DNA of 64,000 bases from Stenogyne calaminthoides (GCA_037126765.1 JBBCBC010000026.1:8172418-8236417); one strand, 5' to 3'; positions 1-11,851 are shown, numbered from the stretch's first letter. Program-made: numbers and translations. The notes: generated from the sequence alone by a model not told the origin.

Positions 1-417
1 TATTATATGGTATTAAATTTAAAAGGATATGAAATTATATAATACTATATTTTACTTATCCAAACGATATATTTGACCTTTTTAAATATTTGTTATGATG
101 TATATAAATTATATTTTGTTTTGTTTCAATCGTGTGTTAATATTGATAAAGACATGAAAATTCATTTGATAAATATTGATTTTACTATTATACCCCCATA
201 TATTTTTTTCATTGAATTATAGTAGAGGGTCATTTAGGTCAATTAACAACAATGGATAGTATTTGGTATTATGAATACCACCTAGAAGGTGGGATGCATA
301 ATCATGTTACAGGTCAAAGGGAAAACTTATCACTCATACCAAACATTTAAAAATGTGGGATATAATTCGTTTTCCCCTCTTTTTCTTTCTTTTCCCATTA
401 ACAAACGGGCTCATAAT
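1..417. other. AT-rich intergenic DNA
   Basis: No gene, tRNA or recognisable element was seen. The sequence is AT-rich and has stops in all frames. Confidence 0.5.
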
Positions 418-1030
418 GCATTTTAAAACACATGCAACTTGTTATATTAAAATATGCAACTTACTTACACTGAATCGTGTAACTATTTTTTCATATTAAT
501 AATTGAGAAAATAGGCAAAAAATGTTCATTTTGAACTTGCATCTCTCTTTTTTGCCCTAAAACTTTTTCAACTCACAATTATGTCATTTTGTGACTATTC
601 TACCCTTCCCCCTTAATCTCATCCTATCCCTTAATCTCATCTCAATCCCACCATATTTTTCAACATTCAAACAATACCTGGGCCCAATTTGACCCGAACT
701 CGCACCGGCCCAAACCCGACCCCAACCCAGCCCAAAATGGTTCAGGGTTTGGGTTCATGATTCAGGGTTTAGGTTCAAGATCGTGTTTGGATGGAATATA
801 ATTAAATGGTGAAATGTGATAAGGATGAGACAGGGATGAAATTAAGGAGGGGTAGAATGGTAAGAAAATGATATATCTGTGGGTGAAAAAAGACAAAAGG
901 CAGAAAAGAGATGCATATTGGAAAATGACAAAAAAAAGTTTGTCCCAATAATTAGATAGGTTAGTGTAAACAAATTACATTTTTCAATATAATAAGTTAT
1001 ATGTTTCTAAAATACACGCACAGTGCACTT
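418..1030. repeat. Long fold-back (hairpin) MITE-like repeat upstream of the carboxylesterase gene
   Basis: The two halves are reverse complements of one another. The left arm runs from about 418 to 655 (ttttaaaacacatgcaact..., then gcatctctcttttttgcc), and its complement is read backwards from about 1030 to 780. A G/C-richer loop of about 120 bp lies between them (about 660-780). The arms are diverged, so this is an old insertion. No transposase is present. The outer part shares motifs with three shorter hairpins in this window (near 16.5, 40.3 and 43.0 kb). It ends about 155 bp before the carboxylesterase start codon, so it sits in the likely promoter. Confidence 0.65.
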
Positions 1031-1184
1031 GAATACATATAACATTTAGCCGTATTGCATCGACATCAAAATGAATTGATGATCAGTTTATCTATTTTAC
1101 ATACCAAAGTCAAAATTAAGCATCTTGCACAAATGTGTTAGATATAGCTAGCCACAATCTTTTCTCCATTTCCATATCTACAAA

Positions 1185-2832
1185 ATGGCTTCAACACCAA
1201 TAGATCCTTTCACTGACCCATATGGGTACATGGGCCTCTCTATAACCCGTACGCCCGACTATTTCCCAACCACACCTGCCTCTTCGGACCCTTGTAACCT
1301 TGTCCCCACCAAGGACGTCGCGATCAACGACGAAAACGGGATGTGGGGTCGCGTGTACCTACCGAGGGACGCCTCTCCCACGTCCAAGCCGCCCCTTATA
1401 GTTTACTTTCACGGCGGAGGCTTCGTCGTGCATAGTGCAGCTTCATCGGTTTACCAGAAGTTATGCAACGATATTGTTATGCAGATTCCGGCGGTGATGG
1501 TGTCGGTGGAGTACCGTCTGGCCCCCGAGCACCGCCTCCCCGCCGCCTACGACGACTGCTCGGAAGCCCTGCGCTGGATAAGCACCAGCTCTGACGAGTG
1601 GCTGACCAAGTACGTCGACTCATCCAGGTCAGTGATAGTGAAGTGAAATAACTTAAGTGGTTAAAACATCACTACCTAAGGTCATGAGTTCGAGTTATCA
1701 TTTTATTTTTATTTTTAGAAAACAGTTTTCAACATTATATATGCAGGAAATTTTGTATATAAACATTTTATTTATAATATTTTTTCTTTCTACTTTATCA
1801 ATTTTAGTTTGAATTTCCAAATTTCAGTATTTTTTGTTCAATTTTAGTCCTTTTCCATGGGAACATTCGAATCTATCAAAAATTGGGCACACTAGAACTA
1901 AAAGTGGACTAGATTTGATCGCTTTAGTCTCGGACTAAAATTTGGAGGAAATTACTAATAAGTATAAATTTTTTATGCATATATAGTCAAAATTACATGC
2001 GATATATATGCAACCATTTTGTACTGGACCTATATATATGCAATCATTTTGTACCTATTAGTAAGTTGCAATCGTGAAATGTACCCATCAGTAAGTCTCC
2101 CTAAAATTGGCACTTCTAGAATTGAAATTGGACTATAATTGATCTTTTAAGTCTAGGACCAAAATTGTGTACTCTAGGACTGAAATTAGACACACTAAAT
2201 CAATAAAGTAAAAAAAATAATTATATTATTACGGAGTTAAATTGATATTAACTCATCAATTATACTATAATATAAAAAGTTTCACCCCTTGAAATGAAAT
2301 GAAATCCTATATTTGTTCATAATTCAGGTGTTTTCTGATGGGAAGTAGCGCTGGAGGAAATATAGCACTCCGCCTGGGTTTAGATGCGGCAGCATGCATT
2401 GATCAGCTAAAGCCTCTTAAGATCGGAGGGTTGATATTACATCAAGCCTTCTTTGGTGGGGTGGAGAGGACCCCATCAGAGATAAAATTAGCAAAAGATA
2501 CGATGGTGCCGCCGCACTTGAATGATTTAATATGGAGTCTTTCTTTGCCGATTGGGGTTGACCGGGATCACAAGTATTCAAACCCGATAAAGAATATTCG
2601 GGTGGTCGAGTTGGAGCGGGTGAAGAAAGAAGGATGGAAGTTTTTGGTGACGGGTGACTACGGTGACCCATTGGTAGATCGAGAAGTTGAAGCTGCTAAA
2701 GTGTTGAAGGAGAATGGTGTGACTGTGACCAAGATGTGTAGAGATGGAGGATCTCATGGAATTGACTTCTATGATGAAGAAAGAGCTAATATTTTTTATG
2801 GTGTTTTAAAGAATTTTCTACTTACTTGTTAA
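1185..2832 (+). CDS. Class-I carboxylesterase (plant CXE family, alpha/beta hydrolase fold-3), one intron
   Basis: There are two exons, 1185-1627 and 2328-2832, joined by a GT-AG intron (1628-2327) that splits an Arg codon. The product is 315 aa, normal for plant CXE / 2-hydroxyisoflavanone-dehydratase-like proteins. Visible motifs are the oxyanion-hole HGGG (residues 76-79), the nucleophile motif GSSAG with Ser155, Asp261 in GDPLVD and His291 in GSHG, so the catalytic triad is complete. Most relatives have GDSAGG, so the Ser at position 154 is a small deviation. The family hydrolyses small esters or acts as dehydratase, and GID1 gibberellin receptors are distant relatives. Here the catalytic His is present, which argues for an enzyme. 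No signal peptide is seen, so it is probably cytosolic. The substrate cannot be inferred. The start is the first ATG and matches the family N-terminus. The gene lies alone on the plus strand, about 1 kb from a minus-strand gene. Confidence 0.93.
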
Positions 2833-2952
2833 TGTGATTTTATACTATATTGTCTCTTGTGAGACCATTTCAGTGATATTGTAATAGTGTTATGTGATTT
2901 TATACTATATTGTCTCGTGTGAGACCATTTCAGTGATATTGTAATACTTTTA
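2833..2952. repeat. 60-bp tandem duplication directly after the carboxylesterase stop codon
   Basis: Two copies of a unit starting tgtgattttatactatattg begin at 2833 and 2893 and differ at only a few bases. They lie in the presumed 3' UTR and may duplicate a polyadenylation region. Confidence 0.85.
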
Positions 2953-3868
2953 TGCGCAAATACAAATACCATTATCGGTTTTATTCCTTGTCTCGAGTAT
3001 ACACATTTTCATACATCATGATTTCTACGTAGTTTTGGCGTCAAAGTGGGAAAAATGGTGAAAAATGCGCTTCTCCGAATATTATAGTGATGATAATTTT
3101 TTTTTATGCATCGATATTCGATATTTGGACTAAGGATCGACTAATGATCAATCCCATCGTACATTAGCGGCACCCCAATTATCGTACATTAGCGGGCCCC
3201 AATTGAAAGTAAATGAAGCCAAACTTACCAATCTCAAGAATTGTTCACATCTTGGAGGATTTTGATTTTGAACACCTAGAGATGAGCAAACTTCTAAATC
3301 TCAAATCTACATAACCAGGACCAGTTCAACCCCTAGAGAGTTATTATGATGATAAAATAGTAATAATAATGTAACTTATTTTCTTTTTTATTTGTGTAAC
3401 TTGACCTAATTCTAAACCTCTGATTCAATATTAATATGATTCGTTTGATTATAGTGTCTGATATTGGCAACAAAATACAGAACTATTAAATCGAGTTGTG
3501 TTTTTCAAAGTATAGATTAAGGCGCAGAATTGATCAAAAGCATATTAATACATGTAATCATTTTGGTTAAAGTGATCACAACTCATTTTATTCATCATCA
3601 TCCTAATGGTCACAAAAAACATTATGGAACTCAGAATGAGATCAGTAATATCGTCTCACCTAAATTTGTGTACATCTCTTTTACAGTAAACCCAGCTTAG
3701 AAAACTAGAGTATAGAAATGACTCTTATCCGATATTAAAGTGTAATTTCCAAAAGCGCAATGGGAGGAGTATCGACATCGTGGAAGAAGTATTGGGCGTC
3801 GAAATGTAGTAAACGAATAGAATTATTCACCTTCCATCCACAGTGAAAACGACGTAGAACAGTTTGTG
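2953..3868. other. Intergenic DNA between the carboxylesterase and nitrobindin genes (convergent)
   Basis: No coding sequence is seen. A short direct duplication around atcgtacattagcgg occurs at about 3160-3196. The right-hand part is presumably the 3' UTR of the minus-strand nitrobindin gene. Confidence 0.5.
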
Positions 3869-5499
3869 TCAAAGCTTTTTAAGTAGGGCCTTCAGATGTG
3901 TCTGTAGGGTTGTGAGATTGGTGGCCATTTCAACCTTATAACTCAGTTCTCCGTTCACCATTTCAAACACTCGATTTATCTCTTTCACCTGCCACCACCA
4001 TAAAATCTCAGATCAAACACTTCTTCATTTCATAAAACATCAGCATGACTATTAATTGAGTGAAAATATGTCATGGATCATATTTCGTGAAACGGAACTA
4101 CAAGCTCAATTATCCAAAACTCAATCTCAAACGCCAAATTGCAATTCAGTGGTCTTGATCATTGACTGTCTCACATGAGACGGTCACAAAACCATCAAGT
4201 AAAGTGCACCATGTGTTGTGTTCCCAAACCTACCGTCAATTAGCTATAGATAGGCTGATTGGAAAAAGATGAAAGATAGGTAGATGTGTTTCTCAGAACT
4301 TAATTATTTTTGTTCCCAATTCACGTGGAAGTTTCAAGTTAGTTCAAAATGAAAGTGATGGAATTCAAATTCACATCAATTCAAACAACTACAAATGAAA
4401 AAATGGATTTGCTACTAAGGATTTCAAATCCATCCTCAAAAACCCTTTAAGCGTAAAGCAATATGTTGAATTTACCTTGGAAGCATTCCCAACTAGCGTG
4501 CTCTTTAGTTGCACAATTTTATGTTCTGAGTTGTATACACCTTTCTGCAGAGTAAAGCAAATCATGGAATAAGAGCAGAATTCTTGTTTTCAAAATAAAT
4601 TGCAGTAGAATGAATCATACGACTGAACGTTATAAACGTGCATTAAAAGTAACATGTGTGATACCGAAAACCACCGTTCACTTGAGAAACCCTCCAACCA
4701 GAAGAAATAATTTTGAACTTGCAAATTGCAGAGTAATGGGGTTTCTTCATACTTTAGAAATCATTTAACTCTACTTCCACCTAATTTTCTTCAATCCATT
4801 TCATATGAGACAGGCGTACTGCAAACCCCGGAGCTCTAAATACTAATTCCATTTAATTACAGAGGAAACTTGGTTCATAACATTACCAATAAACTAAAAT
4901 TTAGAAACATTCAGATGCACTGTTGCCCCAAAATCTAACATCAAATGGATTTACAGTACATATAATCGTAGATCAAGATTTCCTAATTACGCTGGTGAAT
5001 AATTCCAAAATTCACTACCCTAAAACAAAGGTTATTCCCTTAAATCTCATTTCTTTTTTCTCTCTTTCTCATAAAGGAAATTAAAAGAAGCTCGAATCAA
5101 CAAAACGAAACAGGACCTGTACTTCAACAAGGCCAGTGCTCTGAGCAATAACAACTTCAATGGTGCCATCGATTTTAGGGCGCCAGAACCCACTCTCGGA
5201 GTGCATCATTTCACCGCTGCTCAATTTCCATGTCTTGGATGAATAAGCTACCACAGGCTATAATTATTACAACAAATAGCTTAAAATTGCTCCGATTAAT
5301 TAACTAGGGTTTACAGCGTTGAAGCAAAGAGTACCTTGATTGGAGAGTGAGAGAATTGAAGCTCTTCGGTGTACTTGAACGGGGAGATGGTGGGAAAACT
5401 GCCCTCCCCTTGTCCTCTCCATGTGCCCAGCAAGTATGACAGCGGCTCAACAGCTGGGTGAACCGCCGCTTGCGGCAGCGATGAGAAGCTTCCGGCCAT
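3869..5499 (-). CDS. Nitrobindin-type heme-binding beta-barrel protein (THAP4/UPF0678 family), four exons
   Basis: The exons, read on the minus strand, are 5499-5335, 5257-5117, 4544-4476 and 3988-3869. All introns are GT-AG and phase 0, and the product is 164 aa, against about 166 aa for Arabidopsis nitrobindin (At1g79260). The signature GTWRGQGEG is at residues 25-33. The conserved C-terminal THLKALL carries His156, equivalent to the proximal heme-iron ligand of the Arabidopsis protein. The family folds as a small ten-stranded beta-barrel that binds ferric heme and reacts with nitric oxide and peroxynitrite; the physiological role in plants is unsettled. No transit peptide is obvious. The start chosen is the ATG at 5499, which gives the family length. 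An in-frame upstream ATG at 5592 would add 31 residues of poor similarity. Confidence 0.95.
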
Positions 5500-5592
5500 T
5501 TCTGTTGCTCTGAGTTTTGAATTTTCCGTCGACGTCTTGCCTTCCGCTGTTGACGAGTAATTGTATAATAAATTGGGTGAGTTTAACCCCAA

Positions 5593-5925
5593 TCGCCTAC
5601 TAATGTTAACAGGGTGAACTTTCCAATTCGTTTTCAGATTTTTTTTCTATGCTTGGAGCCTGTTTATCCGATGAAATTAAATTATATGGAAATAATTTCT
5701 CGGTTAGGTCATATGTGCACAAGATGTGCTTGGCTGTGGTCCTGTGGATAGGGTTGGGAATATGCAAGACTACTAGACAGGGGCAGGGCCTACGGCTCGA
5801 TTTATTAAAATTTGGTTCGGCTCATTAAATAATCAAGTCAATCTCAAATATTTTTAAAAGCTTATTTATTTAAATATCTCGGGAACTTTTTTTTAGAGTC
5901 TTTTTAAATTCAACATTTTTTAGTT

Positions 5926-5968
<43 letters not shown>

Positions 5969-6185
5969 TAATCTTAATATTATATATTGGTAAACATATT
6001 TTAGCCTATGTGGCGAAACTACGTCAATTTGGGTAAAACTCAATTCAACCAGATTATTTCGTTTTAAAATCGTACTCTCTCATTAAAAGTTATTTAAGTT
6101 AAATTTTTACACTTGGTAAACCTATGAATTTTTTTTTTTTATTTTGTGTTGTATATTTAATTTGATTTATTTTTTTTACATTACA
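5593..6185. other. AT-rich intergenic DNA with a (TA)n microsatellite
   Basis: No gene is seen. A pure TA tract lies at 5929-5966. The stretch near 6050-6110 (accagattatttcg...) recurs near 6768-6830 as a diverged direct repeat. Confidence 0.6.
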
Positions 6186-7890
6186 AGGAGTATTGAGGTA
6201 AGTAATTTGAGTTATATGAATTCGTTATAAATGTTTATTGCAATTGTATAATTATTTTGTATATTGCAGATAATTTTTTTTATATTGCACAGAGTATTGA
6301 GGTAAGTAATTTGAGTATTGAATTAGTTATGGATGAGTTTCTTCTAATTTGTTTAAAGCGATTAATTTTAATTTGTTCTACTTAATTTGATTTAATTATT
6401 TTATATTGTAGGGCTTATTGAGGTAAGTAATTTGAGTTATGAATGTTTATTGCAGTTCTGTAATTATTTCTATATTGCAGGAAGTTTTTTTTATATTGCA
6501 CAGAGTATTGAGACAAGTAATTTGAATGTTGAAATAGTTGTGGAGTAGTTTTTTCTAATATGTTCATAGCGATTAATATACATGTTTTGTGTATAGGTAA
6601 GTAATTTGAGTGATGAATTATTTGTGTAAAGTCCACCATTTTGAGGCAAGTAATTTGAATGTTAAATAGTTGTGGAGGAGTATTTTCTAATATGTTCATA
6701 ACGATTAATATACATGTTTTGTATATAGGTAAGTAATTTAAGTGGTAAATTAGTTGTGTAAAGTCCACCAGATTATTTCGTTTCAAAATCGTGCACTCTT
6801 ATTAAAAATTATTTAAATTGAATATATTTAATTAAATTAAATCGTATCTGCGTTGAGATTGTCACATGAATCCAAAGCTTAGAAGATATATTCTTAATAT
6901 TGTGTTTAGATTGTAAAAAATAATCTACTAATTTACGTATTATATATATATATATATATGCGTTGATAATTTCATAGTTGACAGCAATCCTTCTCTTCTT
7001 TCTTTTCTACTAATTTACGTATTAATATATATACATGAAAGACGTAAAAATTATCATAGTTGCTTTCTCCTTTCTTTTCTATTAATTTAAGTATTAGGAG
7101 TAATATATACTTGAAAAACTTGCAACTATGAGTGTAGATGCGAGATTGGAAGCTTTGCAACAATCAAATGAGCGAAAGGTAATATTAATTACACATGTAT
7201 ATCGGTCACTCATCCAGGGTTCCTCATTTAGGGTTTCTTACGCCATGAGATTTTTTCTTAGTCAAAGAGATTCTTTTAATTTGATGAATTTATTAAATTT
7301 ATTTTATTTTATATTGCAGAAAGTATTGAAATATATAATTTGTGTTCTGAATATAAATTGTAATATTTTATTGATTTGGAATGAAATATTCTTCTTTAAA
7401 TTATGCAATATGTCTTCATCGTTGTTTATATTGCGGTGAGTATTGAGGTAAGTAATCTGAGTTCTGAATTGACGATAAATGTTTATTGCAATTGTATAAT
7501 TATTTTGTATATTACAAGGAGTTTTTTTTATTATTGTAGGAAATATTGAAGTAAGTAATTTGAGTGATAAATTAGTTGTGGATGATTTTTTTTCTTTTCT
7601 GTTCATAGTGATTTTTCTAATTTGATAAATTAATTAATCTATTTTTTTTTATATTTAATCTGATGCGATTTTTCTAATTTGATGAATTTGTTAATCTAAT
7701 TTATTTTTTATATTTAATCTGGTTTTGTTTGTTATTTTATTGCAGTGAGTATTGAGGTAAGTAATTTAAATTCTGAATTGATTATGAATGTTTATTGCAA
7801 TATTACAATTATTTTGTATATAGCAGAGAATTTTTTTTATATCACATAAATTATTGAGATAAGTAATTTGAGTTCTTCGCAATTACTCAT
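6186..7890 (+). repeat. Degenerate tandem array carrying gaggtaagtaatttgag-type units
   Basis: About eleven copies of a unit built around tattgaggtaagtaattt occur at irregular spacing (near 6186, 6291, 6413, 6500, 6594, 6643, 6726, 7437, 7540, 7746 and 7851). They are separated by AT-rich spacers that repeatedly contain tatattgcag and atgtttattgcaat. A ttgcag or similar string followed closely by gaggtaagt resembles a splice acceptor and donor around a very short exon, but no long reading frame connects the units. An isolated exon-like stretch at 7128-7178 (MSVDARLEALQQSNERK followed by gtaata) sits in the array and is not recognised. The right end of the array was interrupted by the LTR element at 7939. 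Confidence 0.7.
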
Positions 7891-7938
7891 TGTACTCGCA
7901 TATTCCGCAGTATTACATTTTTCTCTACTCTCTATTAC

Positions 7939-8988
7939 TGTAAACACATTAAATTTACACCCAATTAAATGACGACACGTGTAAAATTTCATATTAATAT
8001 CAAATAAAATTATTTATTTATTTATTGGGAATTTACTAAATTAATTCTCCAAATTAAATAATTAAATAACTGATATTTAATATATACACGGTACAAGTCA
8101 GTCAAATTTTATGAACATTTAAATACTTGTATGTGGCGAATCAGACTGATATTTGGTCATAAATAGAAGAGAATTAATGACAAATCAATCAAATTAAATG
8201 ATTTGCGTTGATTACGCCATCAAATCCCTTCGACCAATTAGAGGCCGCCACCTGGCACCTCAATTAATGAAAGTTTGTCATCCCTCACCTATAAATAGGG
8301 GTCCAAACTCTTCACATTCTTCATTCCAGACTAACACACCAACATTCAACTCATTGCAGACGAGCAAGACGAGAAGAGTCCAGAGCTCCGTGCAACCGTT
8401 CTTGAAGATTCAAAGCAGCTTCAAAGGCGTTCTTCGTGCAAATCAAGCTAGAAACAACGTTCGATCAGAGATTAAGGCTCGAAGTCCCTCCGATCAAACG
8501 TTTCTTCAAAGGAAAACTTTGAAGATTTGAAGGCGTTCTTCACCAACTCCAAGGCGTTCTTCACGAAACCGTCCAGAGACGACTCCAAATCCGAGATCAA
8601 GGCTCTAAACCCCTCTGATTCGGAGTTTCTCCAAAGACGTTCTTCGTTCAACCCCTTGAAGATTCGAAGTTCTTCATCAAACACTTGAAGATTCAAAGAT
8701 TGTTCTTCATCAAATTCGAAGGTATTCATCCAGGAAATCTTCAAAAGCCACGTTCGATTCAAAACAAGATGTCAAGTCCTTGAATCAACGTTTCATATCC
8801 CCTACTTCAACACCAGACAAGATTAATGCGAGGACCGTTACAAAAGTCGTCCGAGTCAAGGTCAAAGTTAAAGAAGAGAAGAATTCAGAGGAACAAATTA
8901 GAGATTGAACCCATTATATTATTTCAAGAAATTAAGTTGTAAATCATTTTTTCTTATTTTTATTCAATTCACAAAATTTGTACATACA
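7939..8988 (+). repeat. LTR 1 (5' outer LTR) of the gag-only element
   Basis: It begins TGTAAACAC and ends TACATACA. A TATA box, TATAAATA, lies at 8290-8297. LTR 1 differs from LTRs 2 and 3 at many positions along most of its length, but its last approximately 60 bp match LTR 2 rather than LTR 3. Confidence 0.95.
8290..8297 (+). promoter_or_regulatory. TATA box of LTR 1
   Basis: TATAAATA lies in a GC-richer context (cacctataaataggggtcc). The equivalent sites in LTR 2 (11153-11160) and LTR 3 (14016-14023) read TTTAAATA, so only LTR 1 keeps the consensus. Confidence 0.6.
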
Positions 8989-8991
8989 AAT

Positions 8992-9009
8992 TGGCACGCC
9001 CGGTGGGAC
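8992..9009 (+). other. Primer-binding-site-like sequence, internal region 1
   Basis: TGGCACGCCCGGTGGGAC follows the LTR end (…TACA) after three bases. TGG is the expected complement of a tRNA CCA end. The same sequence is at 11855-11872 after LTR 2. Which tRNA would prime was not determined. Confidence 0.7.
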
Positions 9010-9061
9010 TGCTCTACCTCTCATTTATTCTCTTTCAAAGAAAAACTTCAAGATCATCAAC

Positions 9062-10482
9062 ATGTCTTCTCGTAGGATCTTTTACATCAAGTTCGGTCCT
9101 TCTGACATTGAAGAAGTCAATGTTGTTACTCGAAGCATGTCCAGAAGATTTAGTTTTGGGACTTCTTCAGAGCCAATCCTTCTGTTGGAACTATAGCAAA
9201 CAGGCCTCGTTCAACTGATGACAGTGATGAAGACAACTCAAGGGACTCCACTCCTCACTCCTTGTCTAGATCTTCTTCAAATTCAAGCACAACTTCTGTT
9301 ATGATGGCGGGTACTACCTCTGTCGAAGAACAACTTGCCAACTTGACCAAGGTCATTGAGGGACTTGCAACGAAAGTCCAGAATCAGGATTCCTAGATAG
9401 CTCTCTTGATGAACAAGGGAAATGGTGGTGAGGCAAGCCACACAAAACAAAAGCAAGTTGATGAACAAGAAGATGCTGAAAATTCAACCAAGCATCAAAC
9501 TGGAAAATCTGACCGGACAGAGAAGGAAATGTTAATTTCTTCTGATGGAGGGATTGATATGCTTCAGCTCAAGGAGTTCATCTTGGGAACTGTAAAGGGA
9601 AGATACGACGAAGGTTCCAAGTCATCGTTCTCCTACACTAAGCCATACACCAAGAGGATCGACGGCTTGAAGATGGCATCTGGATATCAGCCTCCAAAGT
9701 TCCAACAATTTGATGGAAAGGGAAATCCGAAGCAGCACGTGGCTCACTTTGTGGAAATGTGCAACAATGTTGGGACCTATGGAGACCATCTGGCCAAGCA
9801 GTTCGTACCATCCTTGAAGGGAAATGCCTTTGACTGGTATATTGACTTGGAAGCTAACTCCATTGATAGCTGGGATTAAATGGAGCAAGAATTCTTGAAT
9901 CGCTTCTATAGCATTCGGAGAACTATCAGCATGATCGAGTTGACCAACACCCGTCAATGGAAAGAGGAGCCCGTGATTGATTACATTAATCGATGGAGGA
10001 ATTTGAGCTTGAACTGAATGGACCGGCTATCTGAAGTTTCTGCAATGGAAATGTGCATCCAGGGCATGCAATAGGGTCTCCGCTACATCCTTCAAGGCAT
10101 ACGACCTAAGACCTTTGAAGAGTTAGGAACAAGAGCTCATGACATGGAGCTAAGCATGACAACAACTGGAGATGAAGGACCACCAGTTCGAGAATCTCGA
10201 GATAGGGGGCAAAATGGGTTAACTCTGAAAGATATGCGACAAAGACGATATCCATTCTTAGACTCCGATGTCTCTAGGATATTTGACGAATTGCTCGATG
10301 CAAAACTCATTGAGTTGCCGAAGATGAAATGACCAGAAGAATCAGGATGCACTAATAACCCAAAGTACTGCAAGTATCATCGGTTAGTAGGTCACTCAAT
10401 TGAAGATTGTTATGTCTTCAAAGATAAAGTCACGCAGCTGGCCGAACAAGAAACAATAGTGCTAGAAGAAGAAACTGTCTAA
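9062..10482 (+). pseudogene. Retrotransposon gag, copy 1 (broken)
   Basis: The reading frame begins at the ATG at 9062 (MSSRRIFYIKFGPSD…). A frameshift near 9170 and in-frame stops near 9394, 9877, 10016, 10071 and 10330 interrupt it. The retrotransposon-gag domain is recognisable at 9670-10140 (YQPPKFQQFDGKGNPKQHV, later FDWYIDLE and FEELGTRAHDME). A zinc-finger-like segment follows (CKYHRLVGHSIEDC, about 10365-10410). Gag would form the particle that packages element RNA. No polymerase follows. The same stops occur in copy 2, so the frame was dead before the array duplicated, or it never needed to be intact because Gag was supplied in trans. Confidence 0.9.
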
Positions 10483-10615
10483 AGTCTCTTAAAATTAAAC
10501 CTCCTTGACAAGAGACTAAACTGTCTGAAATGCTCCTTGATACGATCGAAAACTATCAAACAAATTCAAGTCAAAATTCTTCAAATCCAAATGCAAATGA
10601 AGAAGTTGAATGGTT

Positions 10616-10792
10616 CATTCACTCCAAGTCGCGAAATAACCGTGAATAATTTCATACTCCATTTACTTCAATTCACAAAATGACTGTGAATAAATTTCAT
10701 ACTACATTCACTCCAAGTCGCAAAATGACTGTGAATAAATTTTCGTGCTTCATTCACTCTAAGTCCAAAAACGACCGTGAACAAAGCACTAG
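10616..10792 (+). repeat. Four-unit tandem repeat (about 45 bp) between gag and LTR 2
   Basis: The units start cattcactccaagtcg (or a variant) and contain a(c/t)nGTGAA(t/c)AA. Four units precede the polypurine tract. An identical block is at 13480-13656. Confidence 0.8.
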
Positions 10793-10800
10793 GGGGCATT

Positions 10801-11851
10801 TGTAAGCACATTAAATTTGCACTCAATTAAATGGCGACACGTGTAAAATTTTATATTAATATCAAATAAAATTATTTATTTATTTATTGGGAATTTACTA
10901 AATTAATTCTCCAAATTAAATAATTAAATAACTCATATTTAATATATACACGGTACAAGTCAGTCAAATTTGACGAGCATTTAAATACTCGTATGTGGCA
11001 AATAGGACTGATACTTGGTCATAAATAGAAGAGAATTAATGACAAATCAATCAAATTAAATGATTTGCGTTAATTACGCCATCAAATCCCTTCGACCAAT
11101 CAGAGGCCGCCACGTGACACCTCAATTAATGAAAGTTTGCCATCCCCTCACCTTTAAATAGGGGTCAAAACTCTTCACATTCTTCATTCCAGACGAACAT
11201 ACCAACATTCAATTCATTCCAGACGAGCAAGACGAGAAGAGTCCAGAGCTCCCTGCAACCGTTCTTGAAGATTCAAAGCAGCTTCAAAGGCGTTCTTCGT
11301 GCAAATCAAGCTAGAAACAACGTTAGATCAGAGATTAAGGCTCGAAGTCCCTCCGATCAAACGTTTCTTCAAAGGAAAACTTTGAAGATCTGAAGGCGTT
11401 CTTCACCAGCTCCAAGGCGTTCTTCACGAAACCGTCCAGAGACGACTCCAAATCCGAGATCAAGGCTCTAAACCCCTCTGATTCGGCGTTTCTCCAAAGA
11501 CGTTCTTCGTTCAATCCCTTGAAGATTCGAAGTTCTTCATCAAACACTTGAAGATTCAAAGATTGTTCTTCATCAAATTCGAAAGTATTCATCCAGAAAA
11601 TCTTCAAAAGCCACGTTCGATTCAAAACAAGATGTCAAGTCCTTGAATCAACGTTTCATATCCCCTACTTCAACCCCAGACAAGATTAAGGCAAGGACCG
11701 TTACAAAAGCCGTCCGAGTCAAGGTCAAAGTCAAAGAAGAGAAGAATTCAGAGGAACAAATTAGAGATTGAACCCATTATATTATTTCAAGAAATTAAGT
11801 TGTAAATCATTTTTTCTTATTTTTATTCAATTCACAAAATTTGTACATACA
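10801..11851 (+). repeat. LTR 2 (shared middle LTR, recombinant)
   Basis: From its start to about 11733 it carries the variants of LTR 3 (tgtaagcac, gcactcaatt, ggcaaatagg, aaggcaaggacc, gtcaaag). From about 11791 to its end it carries the variants of LTR 1 (caagaaatt, cattttttctt, cacaaaatttgtacatac). The switch lies between these points. Confidence 0.95.

Noticed and set aside
1628..2327. Possible retroelement in the carboxylesterase intron (repeated phrases around ggactaaaatt and gaccaaaatt)
   Set aside because: The repeated phrases are short and diverged; no ends, poly-A or target-site duplication found.
8198..8762. Open frames of about 96-110 aa on both strands in each LTR of the gag-only element
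   Set aside because: They arise from repeated ttcttca/tgaagat strings in the LTRs, occur in parallel in all three LTRs, and overlap on opposite strands. Not genes.
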